Of a stretch of 64,000 bases of DNA, positions 1-8,137 are shown piece by piece. Positions within the stretch are counted from its first letter, which is position 1, and each line of letters opens with the position of its first letter. This DNA is from Asanoa ferruginea (GTDB lineage: Bacteria > Actinomycetota > Actinomycetes > Mycobacteriales > Micromonosporaceae). The stretch spans positions 2,356,001-2,420,000 of the forward strand of contig NZ_QUMQ01000001.1 in NCBI RefSeq assembly GCF_003387075.1, given 5' to 3'. A program made the position numbers and the translations under genes. The notes beneath the pieces are model-generated. The model saw only the letters and a list, made by a program, of their open reading frames with translations. It was not told the origin of the DNA and did not search any database.

Positions 1-2
1 GC

Positions 3-293
3 TCAGCGATCGCGATCGCGGTCGCGGTCGCTGGCAGCGGCCGGGCCGGCCTGGGCCGTAGCGAGGGCAGTCAACGCCGCCGCCGCTTCCTGTGGGTCCG
101 CGCCCCGCCCGACGGCGAGCCCCAGCAGGTAGGCCGTCACCGGCGCCGCCGGCCGAACCGTGTTGTGTGCGACGTCCCTGGCCAGGTTGAGCACGAGCGA
201 CACGGAGGCATCAGCCGGTGCGATGCCGAGCTCGGCGCATGCGGCCTTGACCCACTCGTCGAGCGTCATACCGCTTTCTCCGCTGTCAGCCAT
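3..293 (-). CDS. DUF6457 domain protein, Moco-associated
   Basis: A 96-aa protein encoded directly behind mobA; its ATG lies inside the 3' end of mobA (28-bp overlap), so the two are very likely co-translated. The body (WVKAACAELGIAPADASVSL, LARDVAHNTVRPAAPVTAYL) matches the small helical DUF6457 family, which in actinobacteria usually sits next to, or is fused with, molybdopterin-guanine dinucleotide genes. The tail is an Asp-Arg dipeptide run (DRDRDRDR), encoded by a short GCGATC/GCGGTC repeat, and is probably disordered. No catalytic motif is visible. A role in molybdenum-cofactor handling is inferred from context only; the biochemical function is unknown. Confidence 0.8.
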   Translation of the reverse strand: MADSGESGMTLDEWVKAACAELGIAPADASVSLVLNLARDVAHNTVRPAAPVTAYLLGLAVGRGADPQEAAAALTALATAQAGPAAASDRDRDRDR

Positions 294-874
294 TCCCGAA
301 CCCTACGGAGATCCTCCTCGGTATCACAGTCGAACCACGGTGGCGGCCCAGCGACATCCCACGACACCTCAACCACGTCGAGTGGCTGGACGAGCGCCCG
401 CATGGACGCACCGCTCAGCCCACCGGCCCGGTCGCGAGCCAGCTCCGCGATGCTGCGCCGCAACGCGTCTGCCCGCCACGCCCCGCACAAGAGCTGCCTC
501 CGCCCGTCGTGGTCGACGAACAGCGCACCGTCTGCTGTGGATAGACGCGCGCGCAGTGTGGCAACGGCGTTCACAGTCAGCAACGGCAGGTCGCCGGCGA
601 CGACGACCACGTCGCGCGAATTCCGGTCGATCGCCGCCAACCCCGCCGCGACCGCGGCGACCGGCCCGCCGCCCGGTGGATCCTCGCGCGTGTAGCCCAC
701 GCCCTCAGGCACATCGCCGCTTCCACCGACAACTACGCGGGCATCGGCACCGACCAGGGCATCCAGCACCCGGTCGCGCATCGAACGACCGGCCACCAGC
801 ACCGACGGCTTATCGGGCCCACCCATCCGCCGGCCCGAGCCACCGGCCAGCACAACGGCCGCGAACCCCGTCAC
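266..874 (-). CDS. mobA: Molybdenum cofactor guanylyltransferase MobA
   Basis: A 202-aa nucleotidyltransferase. Residues 9-22 ([14 protein letters not shown]) are the classic MobA GTP-binding signature LAGGxSxRMGxDK, and GD in [12 protein letters not shown] (residues 94-95) matches the metal-binding Asp. The family transfers GMP from GTP to molybdopterin to give the MGD form of the cofactor, in the cytoplasm. Length is normal for the family (about 190-205 aa). It is followed by the overlapping DUF6457 gene and is divergent from fdhD, which serves Mo/W formate dehydrogenases, so the context supports the call. The only doubt is which sugar-phosphate nucleotidyltransferase subfamily it is, and the N-terminal motif favours MobA. 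Confidence 0.9.
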   Translation of the reverse strand: MTGFAAVVLAGGSGRRMGGPDKPSVLVAGRSMRDRVLDALVGADARVVVGGSGDVPEGVGYTREDPPGGGPVAAVAAGLAAIDRNSRDVVVVAGDLPLLTVNAVATLRARLSTADGALFVDHDGRRQLLCGAWRADALRRSIAELARDRAGGLSGASMRALVQPLDVVEVSWDVAGPPPWFDCDTEEDLRRVREWLTAEKAV

Positions 875-1186
875 AGCACTCCCTTCGGCGACGATTCCCG
901 CTCCCGACCCTACGGCGACGGGGTCGAGGCCCGGCAGAAATCACTTCTCGGCACTTCCACGGTGGTTGGCAACTCCTTCGCGGCCGGGACCTCGTTCTCC
1001 GTTCTGGCCACACGGGCCCGCTCCACTCAGCCAACGCCCCATACGACCCCCCAGGGCGGCCAACTGCGGCGAGTGCGGGGATCCGAGGCCGAGCAGGCGC
1101 GCGCTGCGAAGACCATTGACCGCCAACGCTTCAGAATTGCTCGTCTTCTCTCGGCGGCGTGGCTGTGGGCGGGGCAGGATGGGGGC
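875..1186. other. mobA-fdhD divergent intergenic region
   Basis: A 312-bp spacer between the divergent mobA and fdhD starts. Open frames cross it, but they give Arg/Pro-rich low-quality translations with no recognisable domain. It must hold the promoters of both genes. I see no convincing -35/-10 pair, riboswitch or clear inverted repeat. Confidence 0.5.
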
Positions 1187-2074
1187 GTGGGCAGGGTTAC
1201 CGACCGGCGCGAGATCGTCCGGATCGACCTCTCGGCCGGGACCGCCGTGCGGCGGATGGATTCGGTCTCGGGTGAGGAGCCGCTCGAGATCCGGGTTGGG
1301 ACGCGGGCCGACGGCAAGACGCCGCGACGGCCATTGGCTGTCACGATGCGTACGCCCGGAGACGATATTGATCTCGCCATCGGGTTTCTGTTGACCGAAG
1401 GGGTCATCCGGGGCGCCGCCGACATCGTCACCGCTCAGCTCTGTGCTGGAACGGACACGCCCAACACCTACAACGTGGTCGACATCGTGCTGGCCGACGG
1501 GGTGCCGGCGCCCGACACGGATCCGGCTCGCGCCTTCTACACGACCAGTTCCTGCGGCGTCTGCGGCAAGGCCAGCATCGACGCGATCCGGACGCAGTCG
1601 CCCTGGCACCTCGGTGACGACCCGATGACCGTCTCCGCTGAGCTGCTGGCCAGCCTGCCCGATCGGCTGCGGGCCGCGCAGCAGGCCTTCGCGCGCACGG
1701 GCGGGCTGCATGCCGCCGGTCTCTTCACCGCGGCCGGCGAGGCCGTGTTGGTGCGGGAGGACGTCGGCCGGCACAACGCCGTCGACAAGGTTGTCGGCCG
1801 GGCCGTCGCGGAGCACCGGTTGCCGTTGCGCGACCACGTGTTGCTGGTCTCCGGGCGGGCCAGTTTCGAGCTCACGCAGAAGGCCTGGATGGCGGGCATT
1901 CCATTGCTCGCCGCCGTGTCGGCGCCGAGCTCGCTCGCCGTCGACCTGGCTCAGGAAGCGGGCATGACTCTGGTCGGATTCCTGCGCGGAGCGACGATGA
2001 ACGTGTATTCCGGCGCCCACCGGGTCACCCAGCCGCAGCCGGAGGACCGCGCGGCCAGCCCGGCGGTGCGCTGA
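1187..2074 (+). CDS. fdhD: Formate dehydrogenase accessory sulfurtransferase FdhD
   Basis: A 295-aa protein from GTG 1187 ([15 protein letters not shown]); the frame is open further upstream, but that part does not resemble the family. FdhD passes sulfur from the IscS cysteine desulfurase to the bis-MGD cofactor of formate dehydrogenase. The catalytic CxxC loop is present (SSCGVCGK, Cys123 and Cys126), as is the conserved [13 protein letters not shown] segment (about residues 190-202). It ends convergent with the DUF4192 gene and is divergent from mobA. No formate dehydrogenase subunit is encoded in this window, so the target enzyme must lie elsewhere. Confidence 0.93.
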   Translation: MGRVTDRREIVRIDLSAGTAVRRMDSVSGEEPLEIRVGTRADGKTPRRPLAVTMRTPGDDIDLAIGFLLTEGVIRGAADIVTAQLCAGTDTPNTYNVVDIVLADGVPAPDTDPARAFYTTSSCGVCGKASIDAIRTQSPWHLGDDPMTVSAELLASLPDRLRAAQQAFARTGGLHAAGLFTAAGEAVLVREDVGRHNAVDKVVGRAVAEHRLPLRDHVLLVSGRASFELTQKAWMAGIPLLAAVSAPSSLAVDLAQEAGMTLVGFLRGATMNVYSGAHRVTQPQPEDRAASPAVR

Positions 2075-2162
2075 GCCCCGCCTGGCGAGGTCAGCCCACG
2101 CCAGCAGCAGTGCGGCCGCTGTCGACACGGCGGCCAGCCACGAGAACGGCATCGCGCACCCC

Positions 2163-3305
2163 CTAGCTCGCCTGGTCTAGGCCCGTGTGCGGGCCGATCC
2201 AGCGCCGTCGCGTGGTTCGGCGGTCGCGCCGCGGCGACGCGCGGTGGGGCTGCGCCTCGGCGTCGGCCACGATCGAGGGCGGCAGGCACTGGTCGAGGAT
2301 CTCGTCGATCATCCGGGCCAGCGCGTAGTCGGGGTCGACCGCCAGCGCCCGCTCGACCGCGATGGTCGCCAGCGCGCCGTGGCCTGATCGCCATGCCGTG
2401 TAGGCCAGCAGGCTCGCCGGCGCCGCGGCCAGCGGCGGGTCGACGCGGCGGACGACGTCGCTCCACAGGTCGACCTGCCAGTCGTCGTCGGTGCTGTGCT
2501 CCCACGCGTGGTCACGCACCGGCAGGTGGACCAGCAGGACGCTGAGCCAGGCCACCTCGTCGTCGGTGAGGCGGCGGCCGGCGCGGTAGCGGTCGAACGC
2601 GGCGTCGACGGCCTCGTCGCCCGCTGTGCGCAGCGCCTTCGCGACCCGGGCGTTGGCGCGGACGGCCGCACCCGCGGAACGCAGCGCGATCGTCCGGAGC
2701 CGGGGCTGTCCGTTGTCGGGAGCCGAACGGGCGCCTTCGACGAGGGCGGTCAGGCGGGCGTCGGCGCGTGTCGTGGCCTCGGTCATCGCCATCCGTGCGG
2801 CGCCGTCGACCGGGGCGATGGACGCCGCCACGGCATCCCGGTCGGGCAGCGCCACGCGGCCGGCGTAAACCGCGGCGGCGCCCACGCAGGTTGTCGTCGG
2901 GTCGTAGGTCTTGCCCTCGGGTGGACAGCAGGTCGGGTTGGTGCAGACGTAGGACCAGTAGCGGCCGGCGTCGACCCGGAGCACGTCGAGGGTGTGGATG
3001 TCGGCCGACTTCAGCGCCGCGCACAGCGCCTCGGCGGCGGGGGTCACCGACCTGGACGGGCCGTATCCGACGATCGCGACCGTGTCGACGGTGTCGCGCT
3101 GGAGCAGCGACAGCAGCCGCCGCGCGATGTGTTCCGGGGCGACCCCGCCGGGCAGGTCGCCACGGGCCACGAAGCGCACGCGGACTCCGACGATCGCGAT
3201 GACCACGATGCTGTCGGACGGGTGGAACCCGAGCAGATAGGGCACCGACGCGATCAGGTCGGCGCAGGAACGCAAGGTGATGGGTGGCGCCTGGGTAGCG
3301 GTCAT
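2163..3305 (-). CDS. DUF4192 domain-containing protein
   Basis: A 380-aa protein from the ATG at 3305 (MTATQAPPITLRSCADLIAS); the longer upstream frame would run through a palindromic intergenic element and is unlikely to be coding. The N-terminal part (DLIASVPYLLGFHPSDSIVV, then RDTVDTVAIVGYG) is typical of DUF4192, a widespread actinobacterial family of unknown function. A conserved Cys-containing stretch (VCTNPTCCPPEG) follows at about residue 145. The C-terminal half is helical and Ala/Arg-rich. There are no membrane segments or signal peptide, so it is probably cytoplasmic. It stands alone: convergent with fdhD, with the GNAT gene's 3' end behind its start. Confidence 0.85.
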   Translation of the reverse strand: MTATQAPPITLRSCADLIASVPYLLGFHPSDSIVVIAIVGVRVRFVARGDLPGGVAPEHIARRLLSLLQRDTVDTVAIVGYGPSRSVTPAAEALCAALKSADIHTLDVLRVDAGRYWSYVCTNPTCCPPEGKTYDPTTTCVGAAAVYAGRVALPDRDAVAASIAPVDGAARMAMTEATTRADARLTALVEGARSAPDNGQPRLRTIALRSAGAAVRANARVAKALRTAGDEAVDAAFDRYRAGRRLTDDEVAWLSVLLVHLPVRDHAWEHSTDDDWQVDLWSDVVRRVDPPLAAAPASLLAYTAWRSGHGALATIAVERALAVDPDYALARMIDEILDQCLPPSIVADAEAQPHRASPRRDRRTTRRRWIGPHTGLDQAS

Positions 3306-3358
3306 GGCGCGGAAGCGTGGCCGATGCCGGTGCGTGATCGCCACCGCACTATGGGCAA

Positions 3359-3408
3359 CCTGTGGATAACTTGTGCCACGACACGCTCGACCCGAAGTTA
3401 TCCACAGG
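3359..3408. promoter_or_regulatory. Palindrome of two perfect DnaA-type boxes
   Basis: An inverted repeat with perfect 14-bp arms (CCTGTGGATAACTT at 3359-3372 and AAGTTATCCACAGG at 3395-3408) separated by 22 bp. Each arm contains the 9-mer TTATCCACA (minus strand 3361-3369, plus strand 3398-3406), identical to the high-affinity bacterial DnaA box TTATNCACA. It lies between the DUF4192 start and the GNAT stop. It could be a DnaA-binding site pair, could form a hairpin serving as a terminator for the GNAT gene, or both. Confidence 0.6.
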
Positions 3409-3451
3409 CAACTCGTCAAGATCCCCGCGGAAACGGCCCCACCCGCGAAAC

Positions 3452-3958
3452 TCAGCTCCGGAAGCGCAGCCCGAACAGGTCTATGTCGACGTTGTCCACG
3501 GTGGACGGCGCCGGGTGCAGGTCGAGGCTGAGCTCGACAGCGGAGAGGAGGTCGAAACCAGCGGCATGAAGCGACTTCAGAGCTTCGACGTTGCGCGACT
3601 CCGGTCGGATCGTGAGCCGCGCGAGCGAGCGCTTCTTGGCCTCGCCGGAAACGTGCTTGAGCAGCTTGGCGCCCACGCCCGCGCCGCGGTGCCGGGCGGC
3701 GACGACGATCGGCTCCACCTCACCGGTGGTGCCCTGCATCAACAACCCGACCAGACCGATCACGCCCTCCCCGGCGTCTTCGGCCACCCAGATCCCCGAC
3801 AGGTCGATCCGGGTCAGATAGTCCTCGAAACCGGCGCCCGGGTCCGGGCCCGGAGACTGCCCATACAGACCACTTCGCCGCTCCGCGAGCTCGGCCCACA
3901 GGGCGCGCCCCGCGGAGTGGTCCCCGGGTCGATAAGGCCGGACCACCGCATCCGTCAT
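3452..3958 (-). CDS. GNAT family N-acetyltransferase
   Basis: A 168-aa protein from ATG 3958 (MTDAVVRPYRPGDHSAGRAL). It has the GNAT fold: N-terminal substrate part, a central strand (GVIGLVGLLMQGTTGEVEPI), the acetyl-CoA pyrophosphate loop (RHRGAGVGAKLLKHV, motif A Q/RxxGxG/A), then motif B (LTIRPESRNVEALKSLHAAG). The acyl acceptor cannot be read from sequence. The gene is divergent from the fructosamine-kinase-like gene with a 70-bp gap, so both promoters must sit there. Start choice: the frame extends to 4030, but that part overlaps the divergent gene's upstream region and lacks the GNAT N-terminal pattern. Confidence 0.88.
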   Translation of the reverse strand: MTDAVVRPYRPGDHSAGRALWAELAERRSGLYGQSPGPDPGAGFEDYLTRIDLSGIWVAEDAGEGVIGLVGLLMQGTTGEVEPIVVAARHRGAGVGAKLLKHVSGEAKKRSLARLTIRPESRNVEALKSLHAAGFDLLSAVELSLDLHPAPSTVDNVDIDLFGLRFRS

Positions 3959-4028
3959 GTCCTCATGCTTACTCTCCGAAGCGACCCGGCGGAACCCGAC
4001 GCACGACAGGGGTACAGACTTGGTCGTC

Positions 4029-4919
4029 ATGGACCTGGCCTACCTCCGGTCTCATCCGCAACATCTGCCGACTTTCCTCAAACACCAGCGGATACGCGAG
4101 ACGCCGGTCGCGGGCGGCAGCATCGCGGCGGCATCCCGGCTGACCCTCGACGACGGCGCCTCGCTGTTCGTCAAGACCTGGCCCGAGCGGTCGTCGGCGC
4201 CCACTCCCGAGGGTTTCTTCACCACGGAGGCGGCTGGTCTCGAGTGGCTGCGGACTCCCGACGGGCCGCCGCTGCCGGAGGTGCTGGCGGCGCTACCGGA
4301 ACTGCTGGCGCTGGAGTGGCTCGACGCGGGAGAGCCGACCAGGGAGGGAGCCGAGCGATTCGGCAGGCAACTCGCGGCCATGCATCGCGCTGGTGCGCCG
4401 GCGTTCGGGGCGGAGTGGCCCGGCTTCATCGGCGCCCTGACCCAGGACAACACGCCCTCCGCCCAGCCGTGGCCGCGTTGGTTCGCCGAGCGGCGGCTAC
4501 AGCCATATTTGCGGCTCTCGGCCGATGGTGGGGCACTGTCCGCGGCCGACATCGAGGCCACGGAGCGGTTGATCGACCAGATCGAGGTGTACGGCGGAGC
4601 CGAGCCACCGTCGCGCATCCACGGCGACCTGTGGCCAGGCAACCTCTATTGGGCGGGCGACGGCCGCGCCTGGCTGATCGACCCGGCCGCGCACGGCGGT
4701 CATCGCGAGACCGACCTCGCGCAACTCGCGCTCTTCGGTGGAGCGCCGGAGTTGGCCCGGATCGTCGACGCCTACAACGAGGAGTGGCCGCTCGCCGACG
4801 GTTGGCGGCAACGGGTGCCGTTGCATCAGTTGCACCTGCTGCTCGTGCACACGGCGTTGTTCGGCTCGGCCTACCGGTCCGCGGTCCGCCAGGCGGTCGA
4901 CACCCTGCTGCTGGCGTAG
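4029..4919 (+). CDS. Fructosamine kinase family protein
   Basis: A 296-aa protein from ATG 4029 (MDLAYLRSHPQHLP). It has the aminoglycoside-phosphotransferase/fructosamine-3-kinase fold: nucleotide-binding N-lobe with Lys in SLFVKTWPE, catalytic loop IHGDLWPGNLYW, and metal-binding IDPAAHGGHRETDLAQL. The HGDLWxGN and IDPAxxxGxRExDLA signatures are specific to fructosamine kinase/YniA-like enzymes, which phosphorylate protein-bound ketoamines for deglycation. The length is typical (about 290 aa). A small-molecule kinase role is possible. It is followed by a 180-bp GC-rich spacer before moaA, with which it is probably not functionally linked. Confidence 0.88.
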   Translation: MDLAYLRSHPQHLPTFLKHQRIRETPVAGGSIAAASRLTLDDGASLFVKTWPERSSAPTPEGFFTTEAAGLEWLRTPDGPPLPEVLAALPELLALEWLDAGEPTREGAERFGRQLAAMHRAGAPAFGAEWPGFIGALTQDNTPSAQPWPRWFAERRLQPYLRLSADGGALSAADIEATERLIDQIEVYGGAEPPSRIHGDLWPGNLYWAGDGRAWLIDPAAHGGHRETDLAQLALFGGAPELARIVDAYNEEWPLADGWRQRVPLHQLHLLLVHTALFGSAYRSAVRQAVDTLLLA

Positions 4920-4925
4920 CGCGGT

Positions 4926-4980
4926 CCTGCTCGCGCAGCAGGGTCCCGCGGGCGCAGCGCGGTCCGCGGGCGCAGCGCGG
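4926..4980. repeat. Short hairpin and 17-bp direct repeat after fructosamine kinase gene
   Basis: Just after the stop codon there is a 6-bp-arm hairpin (CCTGCT at 4926-4931, AGCAGG at 4937-4942). It is followed by two exact copies of CCGCGGGCGCAGCGCGG (4946-4962 and 4964-4980). This may act as an intrinsic terminator region of the T-tract-free type common in high-GC actinobacteria; that function is inferred. Confidence 0.35.
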
Positions 4981-5103
4981 CCGTGCGGGCGAGGCTCGGT
5001 CTCCCGGACTCGCCGGATTGATCGAGGCAAGTGCCTGATCGGTCGGACGAAGGCGACCTTGCGGGAATCCACGGGCGGGAGCTTTACGCGATACGGTCGA
5101 AGC

Positions 5104-6141
5104 GTGACGATAACCGAGGTCCGGGCCACGGATGGGGTGTTGGCCGACCGCTTCGGACGGGTAGCAACCGATCTGCGGGTGTCGCTGACCGATCGGTGCA
5201 ACCTGCGCTGCACCTACTGCATGCCTGCTGAGGGGCTTGCGTGGCTGCCGCGGGAAGAGTTGCTCACTGACGACGAGATCGTCCGGTTGGTGCGCGTCGC
5301 GGTGGAGCGGCTTGGGGTCACGGATGTCCGGTTCACCGGTGGCGAGCCGCTGATCCGGCCTGGTGTGGTCGCGATCGTCGGAGCTTGTGCCGAGTTGCGG
5401 CCTCGGCCGCGGATGTCGGTGACCACCAACGGCATCGGGTTGGAGCGGATGGCCTCGGCGTTGAAGGACGCGGGGTTGGATCGGGTCAACGTCTCGCTCG
5501 ACACGCTGGATCCGGAGCGGTTCAAGACGCTGACGCGGCGGGATCGGTTCGCGGCGGTGATTTCGGGGCTGACCGCTGCCGCCGACGCCGGGCTCGTTCC
5601 GGTGAAGATCAATTCTGTGCTCATGCGTGGGGTCAATGACGACGAGGCGCCGGAGTTGGTGCGGTTCGCGCTGGAGCACGGCTACGAGTTGCGGTTCATC
5701 GAGCAGATGCCGCTCGACGCGCAGCACAGTTGGGACCGCGCCACCATGGTGACGGCCGACGAGATTCTGGCGTCGTTGCGGTCCAGCTACCAGCTGCTGC
5801 CTGACCCGGTCGAGCGCGGCGGTGCGCCGGCGGAGACGTGGGTGGTTGACGGCTATACCGCGAGTGACGGCGGGCCGGCGCGGGTTGGTGTGATCGGCAG
5901 CGTGACGCGGCCGTTCTGCGGTGACTGCGACCGCACCCGGCTGACTGCCGACGGGCAGATCCGCAACTGTCTGTTCGCGACGGACGAGTCAGATCTGCGC
6001 GGCGCGATGCGTGGCGGTGCCAGCGACGAGGAGCTTGCCAGGCGGTGGCAGTCGGCGATGCGGGTCAAGCGCGCCGGGCACGGCATCGACGATCCGTCGT
6101 TCCTGCAGCCGGCCAGGCCGATGTCCGCCATCGGTGGTTGA
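5104..6141 (+). CDS. moaA: GTP 3',8-cyclase MoaA
   Basis: A 345-aa radical SAM enzyme from GTG 5104 (VTITEVRATDGVLADRFGRV). It catalyses the first step of molybdopterin synthesis, GTP to 3',8-cyclo-7,8-dihydro-GTP. The N-terminal radical-SAM cluster motif CNLRCTYC (Cys32, 36, 39), the SAM-binding TGGEPL, the C-terminal second cluster (CGDCDRTR with Cys272/275 and Cys289 in IRNC) and the essential C-terminal Gly-Gly (MSAIGG) are all intact. The frame is open upstream to 4738, but that part overlaps the preceding gene. moaD follows 63 bp later on the same strand and moaC lies 12 kb away on the other strand. Confidence 0.96.
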   Translation: MTITEVRATDGVLADRFGRVATDLRVSLTDRCNLRCTYCMPAEGLAWLPREELLTDDEIVRLVRVAVERLGVTDVRFTGGEPLIRPGVVAIVGACAELRPRPRMSVTTNGIGLERMASALKDAGLDRVNVSLDTLDPERFKTLTRRDRFAAVISGLTAAADAGLVPVKINSVLMRGVNDDEAPELVRFALEHGYELRFIEQMPLDAQHSWDRATMVTADEILASLRSSYQLLPDPVERGGAPAETWVVDGYTASDGGPARVGVIGSVTRPFCGDCDRTRLTADGQIRNCLFATDESDLRGAMRGGASDEELARRWQSAMRVKRAGHGIDDPSFLQPARPMSAIGG

Positions 6142-6204
6142 CGCCCCGCCGGGGCGGACCGGTGTGGGACGGATCGGGTTCAGCCGGGCGATAGGCTGAT
6201 CGGC

Positions 6205-6480
6205 ATGGGTAATCCCGTTGACGGGTCGGCGTCGGGGGTCGTCACCGTCCGGTTCTTCGCCGGGGCTCGGGCGGCCGCCGGGGTCGCGGAGACCAGCGTG
6301 TCCGCTGGGTTGACCCACGATGACTTCGTCGCCGAGCTTGCCGAACGACACGGTGAGCGGTTGGCGACCGTGCTGAAGGTGGCGAGTTTTCTGGTGGATG
6401 GGGTCGCCTGGCGGGACGGTCAAAAACCGTTGCCGGCCGGTGCCGAGGTTGATGTCCTGCCGCCCTTCGCGGGTGGGTAA
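6205..6480 (+). CDS. moaD: Molybdopterin synthase small subunit MoaD
   Basis: A 91-aa ubiquitin-like sulfur carrier. It has the beta-grasp pattern (VTVRFFAGARAAAGVAETSV) and the mandatory C-terminal Gly-Gly (VLPPFAGG) that becomes a thiocarboxylate. With MoaE (16073-16483, minus strand) it converts cyclic pyranopterin monophosphate to molybdopterin. It is downstream of moaA in the same direction, and its stop codon touches the GTG of the metallophosphoesterase gene without a spacer. No MoeB/ThiF-type adenylyltransferase for activating it is seen in this window. Confidence 0.93.
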   Translation: MGNPVDGSASGVVTVRFFAGARAAAGVAETSVSAGLTHDDFVAELAERHGERLATVLKVASFLVDGVAWRDGQKPLPAGAEVDVLPPFAGG

Positions 6481-8067
6481 GTGGGAATCATCCTGTTGGC
6501 CGTTGTGGCACTCGCCCTCATCGGTCTGATCCACTTTTATCTCTGGAAACGGCTCGTGCGGGACGCCACGCGTCCCGGGCGCTGGCGGCGGATCGGTGCG
6601 ATCGTCGCTGTCGTTCTCGGGCTGTTGGTTCCGGCGACGCTGATCGGCACCCGCACGGGTCTGACGGTGCTGGCCTGGCCGGGATACCTGTGGATCGCGC
6701 TGATGTTCTACCTGCTGGTCGTGCTGCTCCTGCTGGAGATCCCGATGCTGGTCACCCGCATCGTGCTCCGCCGCCGCGCCGCGCCCTTAGGCCAGCGGGC
6801 CGACGAGCGACCGGCGTCCGCCGAATGGCCGGCAACGGGACCGCAGTCCACCGAAATGACCGGCCAACCGGTCGAAACGGACCAGGATGCAACGGGCCGG
6901 CCCAACACCCGCCAGCCAATCGAGCCGGCACAACACGACACCCGCCGGCCAATCGAGCCGGCCCAACACGACACTCGCCAGGCGACCGGCACCGCGGCCC
7001 AACACGACACAGGCCAGGCGACCGGCACCGCGGCCCAGCGCGACACAAGCCAGCGCCAGCCAACCGGGACCGCTGAACACGAAAACAGCCCGGTCACCGA
7101 GACGCGCTGGCGCGAGGTCACTGCCGACCAAAACGAACCCCAGACGCAGCACGACCTCGCCGAAGCCGCGAGCCAAACAGCGAGCCGGACCGCGACCGAC
7201 GACGCCCGCCCCGCCGAAGCACCGCGGCCCGGCATCGAGCGTCGCCTGCTGCTCGCCCGCGGCGCCGCCATCTTCGCGGGGCTCACCGCCACCGGCATCA
7301 CGGCCTACGGCGCCCGCACCGCCCTGGGCGCACCGCAACTCGACCGCGTCCAGATCACCCTCGCGAAACTGCCCCGCGGAATGGACGGATTCCGGATCGC
7401 CACCGTTTCCGACATCCACCTCGGCCCGCTCGCCGGCCGCGCGCACACCGAACGCATCGTCGCCGTCATCAACCGGACCAATGCCGACCTCGTCGCCGTC
7501 GTCGGGGACCTCGTCGACGGCAGTGTCAAAGAGCTCGGCCCCGCCGCCGCACCGCTGCGCGGCATGCAGTCGCGGCACGGCTCGTTCTTCGTGACCGGCA
7601 ACCACGAGTACTACTCCGGCGCCGAGGAATGGCTCGCCGAGGTGGAGAGCCTGGGCATCCGCACGTTGCGCAACGAACGCGAGCTCATCACCGGCACCGG
7701 CGGCGCGTTCGACCTCGCCGGCGTCAACGACGTCGCGGGTGCGGGTACGAGCACCGGCGGCCCCGACATTCCCGGTGCCCTGCGCGGCCGCGACGAGACC
7801 ATCCCGGTCGTGTTGCTCGCGCACCAACCCGTGCAGGTCCACGACGCCGCCGCGCAGCATGTCGACCTCCAGCTTTCCGGCCACACGCACGGCGGTCAGA
7901 TGGCGCCGTTCAACCTGCTGGTCAAGCTCGACCAACCCGTCGTGCGGGGCTACGCGCGGTTCGGTGACACCCAGCTCTACGTCACCAACGGCGCGGGATT
8001 CTGGGGGCCGCCGGTCCGGGTCGGCGCGCCGCCGCAAGTCACTCTTGTGGAGCTTCGTAGCCCATAA
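6481..8067 (+). CDS. Membrane-anchored metallophosphoesterase
   Basis: A 528-aa protein from a GTG directly abutting the moaD stop, suggesting translational coupling. Order: three membrane segments (about residues 2-21, 38-57, 66-95); a Gln/Thr/Asp-rich linker (about 100-245) with tandem units such as QPIEPAQHDTRR and QATGTAAQHDTG; a hydrophobic stretch preceded by arginines (about 250-275, ERRLLLARGAAIFAGLT); then a calcineurin-like phosphoesterase domain from about residue 295. The metal ligands are all present: SDIHLG (Asp311, His313), GDLVDG, GNHEYY and SGHTHGGQ. The family includes YkuE/YaeI-type lipid phosphoesterases; the substrate is not determinable here. The catalytic domain is predicted to lie outside the membrane. 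The link to molybdenum cofactor is positional only. Confidence 0.85.
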   Translation: MGIILLAVVALALIGLIHFYLWKRLVRDATRPGRWRRIGAIVAVVLGLLVPATLIGTRTGLTVLAWPGYLWIALMFYLLVVLLLLEIPMLVTRIVLRRRAAPLGQRADERPASAEWPATGPQSTEMTGQPVETDQDATGRPNTRQPIEPAQHDTRRPIEPAQHDTRQATGTAAQHDTGQATGTAAQRDTSQRQPTGTAEHENSPVTETRWREVTADQNEPQTQHDLAEAASQTASRTATDDARPAEAPRPGIERRLLLARGAAIFAGLTATGITAYGARTALGAPQLDRVQITLAKLPRGMDGFRIATVSDIHLGPLAGRAHTERIVAVINRTNADLVAVVGDLVDGSVKELGPAAAPLRGMQSRHGSFFVTGNHEYYSGAEEWLAEVESLGIRTLRNERELITGTGGAFDLAGVNDVAGAGTSTGGPDIPGALRGRDETIPVVLLAHQPVQVHDAAAQHVDLQLSGHTHGGQMAPFNLLVKLDQPVVRGYARFGDTQLYVTNGAGFWGPPVRVGAPPQVTLVELRSP

Positions 8068-8137
8068 CGGGTGTGCGACACGCCGCACCACGGTGGACGG
8101 TCACCGCATTCTTCATCGGGGCGTGGCACTATGCGGC

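Noticed and set aside
941-2152. 403-aa minus-strand frame antisense to fdhD, starting MPFSWLAAVSTAAALLLAWA
   Set aside because: Only the first 25 residues look like a membrane helix; the rest is the GC-rich antisense shadow of fdhD.
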